A DNA stretch of 64,000 bases, taken from Orrella marina. GTDB lineage: Bacteria; Pseudomonadota; Gammaproteobacteria; Burkholderiales; Burkholderiaceae_B. Positions 9,917-18,997 of the stretch are shown here, piece after piece (position 1 is the first letter of the stretch; each line of letters begins with the position of its first letter). The translations under genes were made by a program, and so were the position numbers. The stretch is taken from the NCBI RefSeq assembly GCF_003058465.1, contig NZ_CP028901.1, positions 3,472,001-3,536,000 on the forward strand. Reading direction: 5' to 3'. The notes under the pieces were generated by a model that saw nothing but the letters and a program-made list of their open reading frames with translations, searched no databases and was not told where the DNA came from.

Positions 9917-11033
9917 TTAGCCAAGGGTGTTTTTGTGAATCCGACCGTCCTTCATGATCAGCTTCAGACTGTTATCCGGGGTCGCCAGAAAATCCAGACT
10001 CTGGCTGGGGTCACCATCCACGACGAGCAAGTCCGCGTGGGCACCGGGCTCAAGCGTGCCGAGTTTGCCTGGGTAAGGGCTGCGATCCCCTGAAAGCTGA
10101 CACAGTGCACCATTGCCGGCGGTAGCGATCCGAAGCAGTTCCAGTGGCTCATAGAACCGGGTCAGCTTTGCGAGTTGATGCCCATGCGTATGTACATTCC
10201 GGGGGGTAAAAAGAATATCTGTCCCCCATGCAGTCCGGATCCTGAGCTCGCGTGCCAGTGCATATGCCTGCTCTGTGCCGCGCCCAATCATCTGCTGGGC
10301 AGCCTTTCCTTTCGGATCGGTCTCGATGTTAGCGTCTGCATCACCAAAGAACGGCTGCAGACTCCACCACACGACACGGTCTGCCATCAGCTGCGCACAC
10401 TCCAGTGTCGCCAGCTGACCATGCTCAATGGACTGGATGCCAGCCTGTATCGCGCGCTTGATGCCCTTCGGAGTGTAGACGTGAGCCATGACGTATGTGC
10501 CCCAGTCCTGTGCGCAATCGACAGCGACTTTCATCTCTTCAAGGGAGTACTGTGTCGAGTCAATCGGATCGTACAGTGATGTCACACCTCCCCGCCTGTC
10601 TGGGAAATCATGGCACCACTGGGGAAGATCCTGGGACCAGCAAACAGGTGCTCGTCAATTGCGGGCTTGAGTGCAAACACCGGTCCGTCAGCATCTCTGA
10701 CGGTTGTGAATCGGCGCATCAAAGTCATCCGGGCCTGTTGCGCAGCCACCAGGTGACCGTACCCGACGTCGGCGGTCATCGCTACCAGCTCATGCAGTCC
10801 GCAGAACATCGATTGTCAGTGCGCGTTGATGAGCCCCGGGATGACGGCCTTGCCTTGACAGTCAATGGTCTGACTGACGTCGTTCACAGAGGTATTGACC
10901 GCTGGCATGTCGACAATCTTTCCGTCGTCCATCAGGATCTGAACGTCATCACGCAGTGTCAGCTCAAGGCCATCGAACACCCGCAGGTTGGTTAAAAGAA
11001 CGGGGCCACCGGACCCTGAAACTGGTCGGTCAT
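9917..11033 (-). pseudogene. Amidohydrolase (imidazolonepropionase-like) pseudogene
   Basis: Pieces of one metal-dependent amidohydrolase lie collinear on the minus strand, with three lesions. The apparent start ATG at 11033 (MTDQFQGPV) leaves frame near 11000; the next part (LLTNLRVFDGLELTL to KAVIPGLINAH) is in a shifted frame. A TGA at 10816-10818 then follows the first metal-binding His, where the family has an HxH motif, and the second His codon is CAA. At ~10585-10592 the frame shifts again: the SQTGG strand is joined directly to GVTSLYDPID, so the segment normally lying between these motifs is missing. The C-terminal part (IEHGQLATL, AWGTDILF, PGAHADLLVVDGDP) is well preserved. The lesions are unlikely to be sequencing errors, so the enzyme is dead. 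Confidence 0.85.
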
Positions 11034-11127
11034 CACGATGGGAGTATCTGCTTTGCGTGAGCTGCTGGCACAATGGGGTGTTGTGTTTGCCATACTTGGC
11101 AGTAATCGATTCCAGGAGGATTGCGAT

Positions 11128-11376
11128 TTGGGAGTTGTCGTGCGCATCAGGCGCTGGTTCAGATTGTCTGACCACTCACCCGTACCGAGTGATATCGATC
11201 GTGCCCGCGCATTGATTGATGCCATTGATCGGGGGGGTGTTCCTTCGGATCCGCTGCGGGTCAACGCGATCGCCCGTTCTCTCGGCCTGGAGGTTTCTCG
11301 CCGTGCACCGATTGGCGAAACGGTCGAGCGGATACGTGCGGCCGTACAGCGCGTTGATTCGAGTCACCTTCCCTGA
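11128..11376 (+). CDS. Small conserved-looking hypothetical protein
   Basis: 82 residues starting at TTG 11128, 8 bases after a perfect AGGAGG. The ATG at 11038 in the same frame has no site and would overlap the pseudogene start. The product has a basic N-terminus (RIRRWFRL) and then a compact helical region: DIDRARALIDAIDRGG, NAIARSLGLEVS, IGETVERIRAAV. From memory, similar short proteins occur in other Alcaligenaceae without a known function. The helix-turn pattern in the second half could be a small DNA- or protein-binding fold, but I see no diagnostic motif. It lies 185 bases upstream of hsp20 and is probably a separate gene. Confidence 0.6.
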   Translation: MGVVVRIRRWFRLSDHSPVPSDIDRARALIDAIDRGGVPSDPLRVNAIARSLGLEVSRRAPIGETVERIRAAVQRVDSSHLP

Positions 11377-11467
11377 TCCCAGGTGCGTTCGATATGGCTA
11401 CAGACTTATGGAACAAGTAACAGGTGAGCGCTGTTTGCAATTTGTTGCAAATTCTGCCGGACACCAT

Positions 11468-11495
11468 CTTGAAACGGGTTGTGGAATCCCCATCT
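11468..11495 (+). promoter_or_regulatory. Sigma-32 (heat-shock) promoter of hsp20
   Basis: CTTGAAA at 11468-11474 and CCCCATCT at 11488-11495, separated by 13 bases. Both boxes match the sigma-32 consensus (CTTGAAA, CCCCATNT) almost exactly. Transcription should begin near 11502, giving a ~60-base leader before the hsp20 ATG. Confidence 0.9.
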
Positions 11496-11535
11496 CTTGA
11501 AGTGAACCGGTGCTCAACGAGGCCGGTGTCAAAAC

Positions 11536-11564
11536 ATTCACTTGCTATCAGGAGATGAATCATG
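11536..11564 (+). promoter_or_regulatory. ROSE-like RNA thermometer hairpin over the hsp20 ribosome site
   Basis: ATTCA (11536-11540) pairs with TGAAT (11556-11560). Inside, CTTGCT (11541-11546) faces AGGAG plus A (11550-11555) across a 3-base loop, giving T-A, C-G, a G-G mismatch, T-A and T-G. An anti-Shine-Dalgarno U(U/C)GCU with a G opposite G is the hallmark of ROSE elements, which melt at heat-shock temperature. The hsp20 ATG starts at 11562, directly after the stem, so translation would be blocked when the hairpin is folded. Confidence 0.75.
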
Positions 11565-12026
11565 AACTATCCATTTGGACGCAACCTGCTTTTGAACTCA
11601 GTTGGATTCGAGCGTCTGCTCAGTGCCTTTGGTGACATCGAGAACGCCACGGCAGAGAACAAGACGCCTAGCTACCCGCCTTACAACATCATCAAGACCG
11701 GCGAGCATGACTACGCTGTTGAACTGGCTGTTGCCGGGTTCAAGCGTGACGAGCTTGAGATCACTTTCGAAGGTGACAAACTCACCGTGACCGGGAAGGT
11801 CAAAGAATCGCGCGAAGGAGAATACCTGCACCGCGGTATCGCTACGCGTGACTTTGCACACCAGTTCACGCTTGCCGAGACGGTTCTGGTGAAGTCGGCT
11901 GATCTGGTTGATGGTTTGCTGGTGATTCGCCTGCAAAACATCATTCCGGAAGAGAAGAAGCCTCGCAAGATCGCCATTGGCGGTCAGCAGGAGCCGCTGC
12001 TGGTCGAGGATCGCCAGGCAGCCTGA
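11562..12026 (+). CDS. Small heat-shock protein, Hsp20/IbpA type
   Basis: 154 residues, the usual length for IbpA-class alpha-crystallin chaperones, which hold unfolding proteins until DnaK/ClpB refold them. An N-terminal arm (residues 1-38) precedes the alpha-crystallin domain, beginning PPYNIIKTGEHDYAVELAVAGF, followed by ELEITFEGDKLTVTGK and LAETVLVKSADLVDGLLVI. The C-terminal tail has RKIAI, a version of the I/V-x-I oligomer anchor. The AGGAG ribosome site is inside a putative thermometer hairpin, a sigma-32 promoter lies ~70 bases upstream of the ATG, and a strong terminator follows, so this is a self-contained heat-inducible unit controlled at both transcription and translation. Confidence 0.95.
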   Translation: MNYPFGRNLLLNSVGFERLLSAFGDIENATAENKTPSYPPYNIIKTGEHDYAVELAVAGFKRDELEITFEGDKLTVTGKVKESREGEYLHRGIATRDFAHQFTLAETVLVKSADLVDGLLVIRLQNIIPEEKKPRKIAIGGQQEPLLVEDRQAA

Positions 12027-12132
12027 GGCCCTGCTCGTGCTGAATGAGCGCCGTCATTCGAACGGTTGCTCTCCTGCGGCCGCCAGGCACGGTCGCCGCA
12101 GGTCAGGTTAAAAAGACTACGCTGCACAACAG

Positions 12133-12171
12133 AACGCACTTCATCTCCTCGCGGGTGAAGTGCGTTTTTTT
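12133..12171 (+). terminator. Intrinsic terminator after hsp20
   Basis: Perfect 11-base stem AACGCACTTCA / TGAAGTGCGTT with a 12-base loop, followed by a T tract (12165-12171). It is about 110 bases after the hsp20 stop. Confidence 0.92.
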
Positions 12172-12211
12172 AACGCAGGAACTTCAGGTGGATGTTAGTG
12201 ATCAGGAAATT

Positions 12212-13572
12212 TCACGCAAGCTCGCGTAACGCGGTTCTAACGGCTGAGAAGACCTGGTCGATCTGACTGTCTTCGATGATCAGCGGGGGCGAGAAAGCCA
12301 GGACATCGCCAGTAAATCGGACCATGACCCCCTGCTCGTAGCACTTCAGGAATGCGTCGTAGGCACGCGCACCAGGTTTGCCTTCTCTTGGTTCAAGCTC
12401 AACACCGCCGATCAGACCAAGATTACGGATGTCTTTGACAAATGGCTCACCTTTAAGGTCATGGATCGCAGCTTCGAACTTAGGCGCCATGGCGGCTGCA
12501 CGTTCGAACAAACCCTCATCCTGATACACTTTCTGGGCTGCAATGCATGCTGCTGCGGCCGCAGGGTGTGCCGAGTAAGTGTACCCATGAAAAAGCTCGA
12601 TTCCGTTGTCTGGACCGCTGTGGACGATGGTGTCGTGGATATTGCGGTTGACTGCCACTGCACCCATGGGAATGGCTGCATTGTTGATGGCCTTGGCGAG
12701 TGTCATCAGATCGGGTTTGACTTCAAAGTATTCACTTGCTGTGGCCTTGCCCAGCCGTCCGAAGCCGGTAATGACCTCATCAAAAATCAGCAGAATGCCG
12801 TGCCGTGAGCAGATTTCACGCAAACGTTTCAGATAGCCTTGTGGTGGAATCAGCACGCCCGCTGCACCGGCCACGGGCTCAACGATGACTGCTGCAACCG
12901 TAGATGGGTCATGCAATGCGAGAATTCGCTCCAACTCGTCGGCTAGATGAGCCCCCAGGCTGGCTGACCCTTGCTGAATGCAGCATGCTCAATGTTTAGC
13001 GTGTGGGGCAGATGATCAACACCGGGAATCAGGTTGGCGGAAAACGCCTTGCGATTTGAAACGATTCCACCGACAGAAATGCCGCCAAAGCCCACGCCGT
13101 GATAGCCTTTTTCGCGGCCGATAAAGCGTGTGCGCTGACCTTCTCCACGGGAGCGATGGTACGCCAGTGCTATTTTGAGTGCGGTATCGACTGATTCTGA
13201 TCCAGAGTTGGTGAAAAAGATGCGATCCAGCCCTTCTGGCATGACTTTGGCAATGCTTGAGGCTGCTTCAAATGCAATCGGATGCCCCATCTGGAACGAT
13301 GGAGCGTAGTCCATCTCTGACATCTGGCGCATCACGGCCTGATTAATCTCGTCACGGCCATGACCAGCGTTGACGCACCAGAGTCCGGCAACAGCATCCA
13401 GGACCGGCCGCTCATCCACTGTCGTGTAGTACATGCCTTTGGCGCGCTTGAACAGGCGAGGCGCGGCCTTGAACTGGCGATTGGCTGTGAAAGGCATCCA
13501 GAAACTGGACATGTCGGGATGTGTGGTGTCGCCAGTCTGATTCGCGGTTTCTATGTCAGTCATGTCATTCAT
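12212..13572 (-). pseudogene. Class III (omega) aminotransferase with a single-base frameshift
   Basis: Two adjacent minus-strand reading frames form one PLP-dependent class III aminotransferase, most like beta-alanine/omega-amino-acid:pyruvate transaminases. The N-terminal piece (13572-12943) has WMPFTANRQF, GLWCVNAGHGR and the phosphate-binding NSGSESVDTALK. The C-terminal piece has IVEPVAGAAGV, LIFDEVITGFGRLG and the PLP lysine in LAKAINN. The junction lies in a run of five C on the plus strand (12952-12956); six would restore the frame as W-G-A-H-L-A-D-E. So one base is missing in a homopolymer: a recent mutation, a slippage site or a sequencing error. Everything else is intact, and if the base is an error this is a normal ~450-residue enzyme. 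Confidence 0.85.
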
Positions 13573-14247
13573 TGGAATGCCTCCGGTGTGTCGTGAGGAT
13601 TATGTTGGCCTTTAGGGTGGTTCATCTAATGGGTTTCAAGCAGCAATGGTAGCTGACGAACGCCCTCCCACCAACTTCTGGGATAGACAGGAGTACTTCT
13701 GAGAACCACGCTTGCGGCCATGCTCTGGTGCGTGGTGCCTTTTGTTGATATTCATGGCCGGTGCAAAGGGTCAACTAAGCCAAATGCCAATCATACCTTT
13801 CTACTGGCACAGATTTTGCTAGCGTTCATTTCATGTCTGATCTGGACTCGGCATGTTGGTGGATTAAAGCGAAGATACATTTAGCCGATTTTATCCTTTT
13901 GCACATGCGATCCTACATGGGGCAGGTATCGCAGCCGTTGGGTGCTTGGAATTTTCTGTGTTTAATTTAAGTTATTTAAAATCAATTAATTATGATAAAA
14001 AATATCTGTATAAAGTGCAGCGATATGGCGATTGTTCTAAAATTTATGCAGTTAAATGTGATATTAAATTCAGTTTTAAATGTTCTATTGACAAGACAAT
14101 TACCGGGTCGGTACTATGAACTGCACTTAAGTCAAAAAGTAAAAAGTAGCAGCCTTCAACCCATCTCTGCAAAGCACCATGTTGTTGCCAGCAAATTGAT
14201 GGGATCTTGATATCTGGCTAACGGCCGGAAAGTGGGGGGATGTACAG
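13573..14247. other. Gene-free, AT-rich left flank of the low-GC island
   Basis: No convincing gene. Base composition changes abruptly near 13750-13800; 13930-14110 is very AT-rich. A weak hairpin, ACCACGC (13705-13711) with GCGTGGT (13730-13736) followed by GCCTTTT, might terminate transcription into the island. The short open frame at 13992-14210 has atypical composition and no ribosome site. The promoter for the importer operon probably lies here, but I cannot place it. Confidence 0.6.
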
Positions 14248-15015
14248 TTGGAAAAGTTCGCCATCGAGACCGTGCGATTGTCCAAACGCTACAACGAATC
14301 TGTCCTGGCATACGAAGATCTCTCTATGCAGATCAACGAAGGAGAGTTTTGTGTCTTTGTTGGGAAATCTGGGTGCGGGAAAACAAGTCTACTCAGAGCT
14401 TTTGCAGGGTTGAATCCACCGACTAGCGGCGAGTTAAAAGTTGACGGTCGCTCTCTATATGGGGAAAAGAAGGAAGCGCTCGTGAGAGTGGCCGGTCGAG
14501 TGGGGTTTGTGTTTCAGGAGCCAAATTTGTTGCCTTGGCGTACTGTTGCTCAGAATATTCGCTTACCGCTAGAAGCAACAGGAACGCTGAAAGAGGAGTC
14601 TCGAGTTGCCGAACTGGCAGCCCTGGTGGGCTTAGAAGAATTCCTGGATGCTTTTCCGTCTGAGCTTTCAGGTGGGATGCGGCAAAGGGTCTCTCTCGCG
14701 AGATCACTGATATGCGAGCCTCGCCTGATCTTGATGGACGAGCCGTTTGGTGCTCTTGATGCCATTACCAGAGAAAACATGAACGAATTGCTCGAGAAAG
14801 TTTGGCAGGCATCATCGGCAACAGTCGTTCTGGTTACCCATTCCATTTCGGAAGCCGTTCTTTTGGCGGATCGAATTATCGTTATGACTCCCCACCCGGG
14901 GAGAATTAAGACGACGTACCGAATTGACGAGCCGCGGCCTAGAGGTGCTGCATGGTTGGCCAAGTCAGAAGCGGTTGCACTGTCTTCCCAAATTAAACTT
15001 GATCTCGAGGGTTGA
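14248..15015 (+). CDS. ABC transporter ATP-binding protein, SsuB/TauB/NrtD family
   Basis: 255 residues. Walker A is GKSGCGKTS, the Q-loop region is FQEPNLLPW, the signature is LSGGMRQR, Walker B is LILMDEP, and the switch His is in VTHSISEA. LPWRTVAQN and the DEPFGALDAITRE segment are typical of ATPases that energise uptake of sulfonates, taurine, nitrate or other small organic molecules. The start is TTG at 14248, 8 bases after a run of six G; no ATG fits the domain start. It is the first gene of a tightly packed operon with permease, dioxygenase and binding protein, which marks the importer as a scavenging system for a compound the dioxygenase attacks. Confidence 0.92.
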   Translation: MEKFAIETVRLSKRYNESVLAYEDLSMQINEGEFCVFVGKSGCGKTSLLRAFAGLNPPTSGELKVDGRSLYGEKKEALVRVAGRVGFVFQEPNLLPWRTVAQNIRLPLEATGTLKEESRVAELAALVGLEEFLDAFPSELSGGMRQRVSLARSLICEPRLILMDEPFGALDAITRENMNELLEKVWQASSATVVLVTHSISEAVLLADRIIVMTPHPGRIKTTYRIDEPRPRGAAWLAKSEAVALSSQIKLDLEG

Positions 15016-15018
15016 TCG

Positions 15019-15822
15019 ATGCGAGGAAAGACGAGCAATACAGTGTTCAGCGTACAGAACATCAAGCGTGTCGGGGTATCCGCAGTCGTCCTTGTTACGT
15101 TTTTGTTGATCTGGGAGGTGCTGACCAGAGTGCTGAACGTCAGCCCCTTGGTTTTACCCTCACCTTCAATGATTCTTGCATCAGCTTATTATCTTGTTAC
15201 TCAACCATGGTTTGGGCGTCACCTTGTTATCACGGTGTCTGAAGTTCTAATAGGATTCTCGATTGCAATTTCTTTTGGAGTTTTCTTCGGGGCGCTCATT
15301 GCGAAATCTAAAATGGCTGAAGTGGTCTTGAGTCCATTCTTGATTGGTTCTCAGGTTACGCCAAAGGTGGCACTGATGCCGCTCTTCATTCTCTGGTTTG
15401 GATTCGGCCTTGAATCAAAGATTTTCATGGTTTCCTTGCTCTCTTTCTTTCCAATTCTTAAAAACACAATTTTGGGCTTCCGGTCTATCCCCGAGCAGCA
15501 ATATGACCTTTTTCGAATAATCGGTGCCCGTCGGATTAAAGTGATCAAGTCGCTTGAAATTCCAGCCATTCTCCCTTTTGTACTTACTGGAATTGAAACA
15601 GCAAGTGTTCTCGCCGTAACAGGTGCGATTGTGGGTGAGTACCTCGGCGGTAATGAAGGGCTCGGTGCGCTAATTGTAATGACCTTAAATGCACTGAAGA
15701 TAGATCAGATGTTCGCCACAGTTCTGATCCTCATGATTTTCGGAATTTTCTTCTACACAAGCGTGTCTTCGTTGCGTCGGTTTCTTGTTAGAACCCCGCC
15801 AAGTAACAGTTCGGAGGAATAA
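15019..15822 (+). CDS. ABC transporter permease, SsuC/TauC type
   Basis: 267 residues, six or so hydrophobic segments, starting 3 bases after the ATPase stop. The binding-protein-dependent permease signature is present: an EAA-like loop around YDLFRIIGARRIKVIKSLEIPAILPF, preceded by KVALMPLFILWFGFGLESK, which is characteristic of the sulfonate/taurine/nitrate class. The product would be an inner-membrane subunit, probably a homodimer, paired with the ATPase at 14248 and the binding protein at 16863. Base composition is lower in GC than the genes outside the island. Confidence 0.92.
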   Translation: MRGKTSNTVFSVQNIKRVGVSAVVLVTFLLIWEVLTRVLNVSPLVLPSPSMILASAYYLVTQPWFGRHLVITVSEVLIGFSIAISFGVFFGALIAKSKMAEVVLSPFLIGSQVTPKVALMPLFILWFGFGLESKIFMVSLLSFFPILKNTILGFRSIPEQQYDLFRIIGARRIKVIKSLEIPAILPFVLTGIETASVLAVTGAIVGEYLGGNEGLGALIVMTLNALKIDQMFATVLILMIFGIFFYTSVSSLRRFLVRTPPSNSSEE

Positions 15823-15824
15823 AA

Positions 15825-16841
15825 ATGATTACCACTGATACAGCAGTCCATCCCGCAGCATGGATGCCGAGAAATCTTGAAGACAGTGACTGGGTGGTTG
15901 AATTTACGCCTGATGAGCAAAATCAGATTCGAAATGTGGCTCGCAAACTTGAACAACAGGAGTGCCCTACAGACCAAATTCCGGATTTGATATTCGAGGA
16001 AATGAATGGAACTCTTCACGAAACGCTATGCAACGCTGGTAAACAGGTACTTGAAGGTTTGGGATTCGTTCTGTTCAGAGACTTTCCGCTGGATGGATTG
16101 AGTGAACGAGAATCTGCCTATGGATATGCTGCGGTTGGTAGATATTTCGGGCGTCTTCAGGCACAGAATCCAAAAGGCGACGTAATCGGTAAAGTCATGA
16201 ATATGGCAAAGGACTGGAAATCCGACCCGACTGTCAGAGGGTACCAGACAAGCATGCATATGGATTTCCACAGTGACTCATGCGATTGTGTTGCACTTCT
16301 GTGTGTAAATCCGGCTAAATCCGGCGGGCTATCTGCGATTGTGAGTTCGGTTTCAATTTATAACCACATGAGGGAGCATTCCCCTGATCTCCTTAAAGTT
16401 CTGTGTAGGCCTTTTAGCTATGACAGACGAGGTGAGGAGAAAGATGGAGTTTCACCATTTTATGAAACTGCGCTGTTTCATCAACATGACGGAGAGATTT
16501 TTAATCGTTACTGCCGTGAATATATTGAGTCTGCTCAAAGATTTCCAGAGGTACCTAGATTGACGAAAGAGCAGATTGAGGCCATGGATGAGTTCGATCG
16601 ACTTTGTCACAGCGCAGATTTTATTTTGCATATGAACTTCCGGAGAGGAGATATTCAGTTTCTCAATAACCACGTCATCTTGCATTCGCGTACAGCATTC
16701 GAAGATTTTGAGGAAATGGATCGTCGCAGATTGTTATGGCGTCTTTATGTAAGCAATCGGATGAATTTGCAACGACCACCTTGTTATGAGTCTCGCTTTT
16801 CTGATCCAGAAAGATGGGCTTTGAGTGCAATGAAGGCATGA
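15825..16841 (+). CDS. TauD/TfdA-family Fe(II)/2-oxoglutarate dioxygenase
   Basis: 338 residues, starting 2 bases after the permease stop and preceded by GGAGG. The jelly-roll iron ligands are visible: the HxD pair in MDFHSDSCD and the distal His in NNHVILHSR, with the 2-oxoglutarate-binding Arg in the following RRLLWRLYVSN. An N-terminal ~80-residue helical region precedes the fold. The VILHSRTAFED segment resembles TauD/TfdA-related enzymes annotated as clavaminate-synthase-like. Family members hydroxylate taurine, sulfonates, sulfate esters, aryloxyalkanoates or similar. Its place between importer subunits suggests that it acts on the imported compound; which compound is not readable from sequence. 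Confidence 0.88.
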   Translation: MITTDTAVHPAAWMPRNLEDSDWVVEFTPDEQNQIRNVARKLEQQECPTDQIPDLIFEEMNGTLHETLCNAGKQVLEGLGFVLFRDFPLDGLSERESAYGYAAVGRYFGRLQAQNPKGDVIGKVMNMAKDWKSDPTVRGYQTSMHMDFHSDSCDCVALLCVNPAKSGGLSAIVSSVSIYNHMREHSPDLLKVLCRPFSYDRRGEEKDGVSPFYETALFHQHDGEIFNRYCREYIESAQRFPEVPRLTKEQIEAMDEFDRLCHSADFILHMNFRRGDIQFLNNHVILHSRTAFEDFEEMDRRRLLWRLYVSNRMNLQRPPCYESRFSDPERWALSAMKA

Positions 16842-16862
16842 AAAACCAAAAAAGGACTAATC

Positions 16863-17891
16863 ATGAATCGACGTTCATTCTGTTTCTCGACATCCGCAGC
16901 ATTGACCGGACTTGCCGGAGCCACACTTTTCCCGAAGATTGCATTTTCTAGTCCAACCACACTAAGTTGGGTTTCCCCGGCGCGAATCAATCTGGTTCAC
17001 TCTTACGTTCTGGCTGGAGTTGCTAAAGGATGGTTCAAAGATGAAGGGCTAAACGTAGACATTCGCGTTGGCACAGGTACTGCGCAAAGCGTTATTCAAG
17101 TTGCGTCGTCCAACTCATTTTTTGGGCAGGCTTCATCCTCAACGTCTTGCCCCGCTATCGCAGACCAGGATGCAGACTTGATCACGATTGGTCAGGTCGC
17201 ATACCAAGGATTTTTCGAACTTGCTGCGCCACCGAACCAACCAATTACAGACCCGGCCCAGCTTCAGGGCAAGACCATCGGCGTAATGTCTCTTGGCGGA
17301 ACAACCGACGTCTTGCTTGATGCGATGAGCCTTGCGGTTGGTCTTGATCCATCCAAAGTAAGAAAGGTCGTGACTGGAACTTCTTCGTCTGGTGCTGCGT
17401 TTCTTCAGCGAGGAGACGTAGACGCGTTTTTTGTATTTCCGGACAGTAAGTTCGCATTGAGGCAGATGAATGTTGACCTTTCGTACACACCAGCACACAC
17501 GTACGTGCCGCTCCCGGGAGACGCGATATTAGTTTCCAAATCCAACGCGTCCAACCCGGACAATCGTGACGCGATCGTCAAGTTCCTTAAAGTCTGCCGC
17601 ATGGGTCTGGACTACATGCAGAATGAAAAGAACTTTGATGAGTTGATTCAAATCGTTGCGAAGTTCAATCCGGTCGAAGGTGCGGATGTCGTTAAGGGAC
17701 GTAGTGTTCTTGAGATGCTAAAGGTTTATTACGAGCCTACAGGTGGCGTTCAGAGAATCGTTTGTGACGAGCAGGCTTGGCAAGACGGTGTTCTTCTTAT
17801 GGAAAAGATCGGATTGATTAAAAATAAAGGATTGCCCTTGAGCAGCTTTCTAGACAACTCGTTTGCAAAGCAAGCGGTTGCAGGAATGTAA
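16863..17891 (+). CDS. ABC transporter substrate-binding protein, SsuA/NMT1-THI5 type
   Basis: 342 residues. The N-terminus MNRRSFCFSTSAALTGLAG has a twin Arg followed by a hydrophobic stretch, compatible with Tat export, as is common for this family. The mature protein shows the NMT1/SsuA pattern: a YVLAGVAKGWFKDEGLNVD stretch, GTAQSVIQVASSN, and LQGKTIGVMSLGGTTD at the first hinge, and a later GDVDAFFVFPDS. Together with the genes at 14248 and 15019 it completes a three-part importer. The ligand-pocket residues do not tell me the substrate. It is followed by a 136-base AT-rich gap. Confidence 0.88.
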   Translation: MNRRSFCFSTSAALTGLAGATLFPKIAFSSPTTLSWVSPARINLVHSYVLAGVAKGWFKDEGLNVDIRVGTGTAQSVIQVASSNSFFGQASSSTSCPAIADQDADLITIGQVAYQGFFELAAPPNQPITDPAQLQGKTIGVMSLGGTTDVLLDAMSLAVGLDPSKVRKVVTGTSSSGAAFLQRGDVDAFFVFPDSKFALRQMNVDLSYTPAHTYVPLPGDAILVSKSNASNPDNRDAIVKFLKVCRMGLDYMQNEKNFDELIQIVAKFNPVEGADVVKGRSVLEMLKVYYEPTGGVQRIVCDEQAWQDGVLLMEKIGLIKNKGLPLSSFLDNSFAKQAVAGM

Positions 17892-18027
17892 GAAAAATGA
17901 CGGCAGCAAGACAACTTTGGCGGTAATGGCGGAGAGTATTTTGAACGATAGTGCGGTAAGCACTCCATACGCCAACGCGTGTTTGTTTTGATTTTTATTT
18001 ACTTTAAGAGTTAACCAAGGATTCGCT

Positions 18028-18984
18028 ATGCTGAGATTTACTGGAAAGATTGTTATGGCGTTCGCGCTATCGACGGGTATCGCCTGGGCGCAAGACTATC
18101 CAAATAAGCCAATAAGAATCATCGTCCCCTACAGCCCTGGTGGTGGAACTGATGCTGTGGCCCGTCTCGTTGGTGAGAAAGTGTCTAATTCGCTTAAACA
18201 ACCGGTCATCGTCGAAAACAGGGCAGGCGCTTCGGCCAATATTGGCACTCAGGCGGTGGCGAGATCCCCCGCCGATGGTTACACGATTCTGATTACCGCG
18301 CCGAATTTCACTACGAGCGAGGCAATGTTTGATAACCTTGGCTGGAAGTTTGAGGACTTTATCCCAGTCATACAACTCGCCAGATACAGCAACATTCTCG
18401 TAGCAGGTCCAAACTCCCCGTTCAAATCTATGCAGGAGGTGCTTGATGCTGCGAAGGCAGACCCAGGAGGTGTGAATTATGGGTCAGCTGGGGCGGGGTC
18501 GAATGCCCATTTAAGCATGGAACTCCTCAGTGTGAAGTCGGGTGTTTCAATGCAACACATTCCTTACAAAGGTGGTGGTCCGTTGAAAACTGATCTGCTT
18601 GGTGGTCACATTGCGCTTGGCGTTGATGGGCTTGCTGGTCTTTCCGACCTGATCAATACAGATAAAGTCAAGCCACTGGCTGTCATGGCACCTGGAAGAA
18701 CAAAGCTTGCCCCAGAGATTCCAAGTCTTGGTGACGTCGGAATTGTGGACGTTGACGCGAGTGGATGGTCAGGCGCACTAGTGCCCGCAGGTACGCCTAA
18801 AGATGCTGTTGACAAGCTTCAGGCAGCATTCGCGGAGGCATTGAGTGATCCGGCTATCGTTGAGCGAATGAATTTTCTTGGTCTAGAGCCGGTTGGTGGG
18901 AGTTCGGAACAATTCAAGAGCTATTTGATGGATGAGCGCACGAAATGGGCCGATCTGATTAATGAGCGAAATCTGAAGCCATAG
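18028..18984 (+). CDS. Bug-family (TctC-like) periplasmic solute receptor
   Basis: 318 residues with a cleavable signal (ending AWA-QDYP) and the Bug/TctC signature YPNKPIRIIVPYSPGGGTD, VENRAGASANIGTQAVA and DGYTILIT. Bug receptors are greatly expanded in Alcaligenaceae and bind small organic acids; some serve tripartite tricarboxylate transporters. No TctA or TctB partner is encoded nearby, so this is an orphan receptor that may use a transporter elsewhere or act as a sensor. Upstream, 18001-18012 carries ACTTTAAGAGTT, also found at 21735-21746. The low-GC island character continues. Confidence 0.93.
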   Translation: MLRFTGKIVMAFALSTGIAWAQDYPNKPIRIIVPYSPGGGTDAVARLVGEKVSNSLKQPVIVENRAGASANIGTQAVARSPADGYTILITAPNFTTSEAMFDNLGWKFEDFIPVIQLARYSNILVAGPNSPFKSMQEVLDAAKADPGGVNYGSAGAGSNAHLSMELLSVKSGVSMQHIPYKGGGPLKTDLLGGHIALGVDGLAGLSDLINTDKVKPLAVMAPGRTKLAPEIPSLGDVGIVDVDASGWSGALVPAGTPKDAVDKLQAAFAEALSDPAIVERMNFLGLEPVGGSSEQFKSYLMDERTKWADLINERNLKP

Positions 18985-18997
18985 TAAGGGCTGCTTT

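Noticed and set aside
13992..14210. 72-codon frame in the AT-rich flank
   Set aside because: No ribosome site, skewed composition typical of AT-rich noncoding DNA, no recognisable motif.
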